From Acinetobacter sp. A47 (lineage in GTDB: Bacteria; Pseudomonadota; Gammaproteobacteria; Pseudomonadales; Moraxellaceae), in NCBI RefSeq assembly GCF_000805455.1, contig NZ_JSUS01000009.1:62001-126000 (forward strand): a stretch of 64,000 nt of DNA, in the 5' to 3' direction. A program made the translations under genes and the position numbers. Shown here one piece after another: positions 63,452 to 64,000 of the stretch. Below the pieces are notes generated by a model that was not told the origin of the DNA, made no database searches, and was given only the letters and a program-made list of their open reading frames with translations. Each line of letters starts with the position of its first letter. Position 1 is the stretch's first letter.

Positions 63452-64000
63452 TTATTCCATACCGGCATAATCCCATGATGCGGGTATATCTGGCTGCTGC
63501 GGTGCTTTATTTAAATCAATATTCAGGTTACGACTGCCCTTAAATGATTTCTCGCCCGAATCTGATACAGGGGAGACATCCAGACTGTAACGATAACGAA
63601 ATTGCCAAAGCATTGGTTTGATCGGACGGATATCCAGACTCAGGCTATCTTCATCATGACATTTTCCTTTAGAGCGTTCATAGTCCTGTTCCGAGAAACA
63701 GGCCCGAATCATCCGGTTAAAGCTAAAAGGATAATTTTTGATAAAGACACGTTCATTGCCGGAATCCTCTAACTCGTAAAAGCTGGCACGCTCAATGCCA
63801 GCGCCGCCTCCCGAATACATTTCAGAATATTGATCCAGGATTGCAATTGCATAACGCTGTTGAGTCAGCGGAAAAAGCTTGGGAAATATATATTGTTTAT
63901 GCCGGTCATCATCGCTTGCGACCGTCACAATACTCCATTTACTGTCCAGTTTAAGGCCGGTTGCTGTAGGCTTGAAGCGGGCAATATCATTCCGGCCCGA
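63452..64000 (-). CDS. hypothetical protein (5' end cut by window edge)
   Basis: The frame ending at 63452 is open without a stop to the right edge of the window, so the true start is outside; the GTG at 63928 is only an internal codon. At least 182 residues are visible, polar and rich in aromatic residues, with no membrane segment in this part (KQYIFPKLFPLTQQRYAIAI, CHDEDSLSLDIRPIKPMLWQ). The family is not recognised. Confidence 0.6.
   Translation of the reverse strand, partial: SGRNDIARFKPTATGLKLDSKWSIVTVASDDDRHKQYIFPKLFPLTQQRYAIAILDQYSEMYSGGGAGIERASFYELEDSGNERVFIKNYPFSFNRMIRACFSEQDYERSKGKCHDEDSLSLDIRPIKPMLWQFRYRYSLDVSPVSDSGEKSFKGSRNLNIDLNKAPQQPDIPASWDYAGME

Overview
The window reads as a chromosomal segment of an Acinetobacter species (Gammaproteobacteria, Moraxellaceae). 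The assignment rests on a wax ester synthase very like the known Acinetobacter AtfA, a pmrC-pmrA-pmrB operon in the order known from A. baumannii, cysH and thrH of the Acinetobacter type, and moderate-to-low GC with AT-rich intergenic DNA. No species is claimed. There is no prophage, CRISPR array or intact insertion sequence.

Layout. 1-6.8 kb: two tandem paralogous proteins of unknown function, valS, then a small DUF559 endonuclease-like gene bracketed by inverted copies of a GC-rich palindromic repeat, a glutamine-rich J-domain protein and an exported protein. 6.9-13.7 kb: a ketone-body cluster (3-hydroxybutyrate dehydrogenase and a GntP-type permease, divergent from a LysR regulator, the two CoA-transferase subunits and an AtoE-like transporter). 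13.9-18.9 kb: nitrogen uptake, with amtB behind a sigma-54-type promoter and a gltIJKL ABC operon. 19-24.4 kb: envelope remodelling, with a PAP2 phosphatase and kinase-like pair facing pmrCAB; both units have a PmrA-box-like direct repeat upstream. 24.6-35.7 kb: porin, MFS transporter, acyltransferase, patatin lipoprotein, NfeD/SPFH pair, small enzymes, ispA, a lone prpF and an AroP-type permease. 35.8-40.3 kb: tRNA-Arg(CCU) and a haem-uptake locus (DUF6607 protein, TonB receptor, HmuY-like lipoprotein) with a Fur box. 40.4-51.3 kb: PAP2 phosphatase, second porin, CitMHS transporter, aldehyde dehydrogenase, a decayed kdpE fragment, tandem FadL-like proteins, thrH and cysH. 51.5-61.1 kb: atfA, then the housekeeping units mreBCD-maf-rng and, divergently, gatCAB. 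61.2-64 kb: an AT-rich NYN/OST-HTH gene, a PIN toxin with its antitoxin behind a double-palindrome operator, and two unrecognised proteins, the last cut by the window edge.

How the genes work together. The ketone-body genes form one pathway: uptake, oxidation of 3-hydroxybutyrate to acetoacetate, then CoA activation. The pmr region pairs a phosphoethanolamine transferase and its two-component system with a phosphatase/kinase-like operon that may share PmrA control. The haem locus supplies a surface lipoprotein and an outer-membrane receptor under probable iron control. Strong hairpin terminators separate most transcription units. Several annotated starts were moved downstream on ribosome-binding-site or promoter evidence (valS, ispA, bdhA, gltJ, gatC and others).
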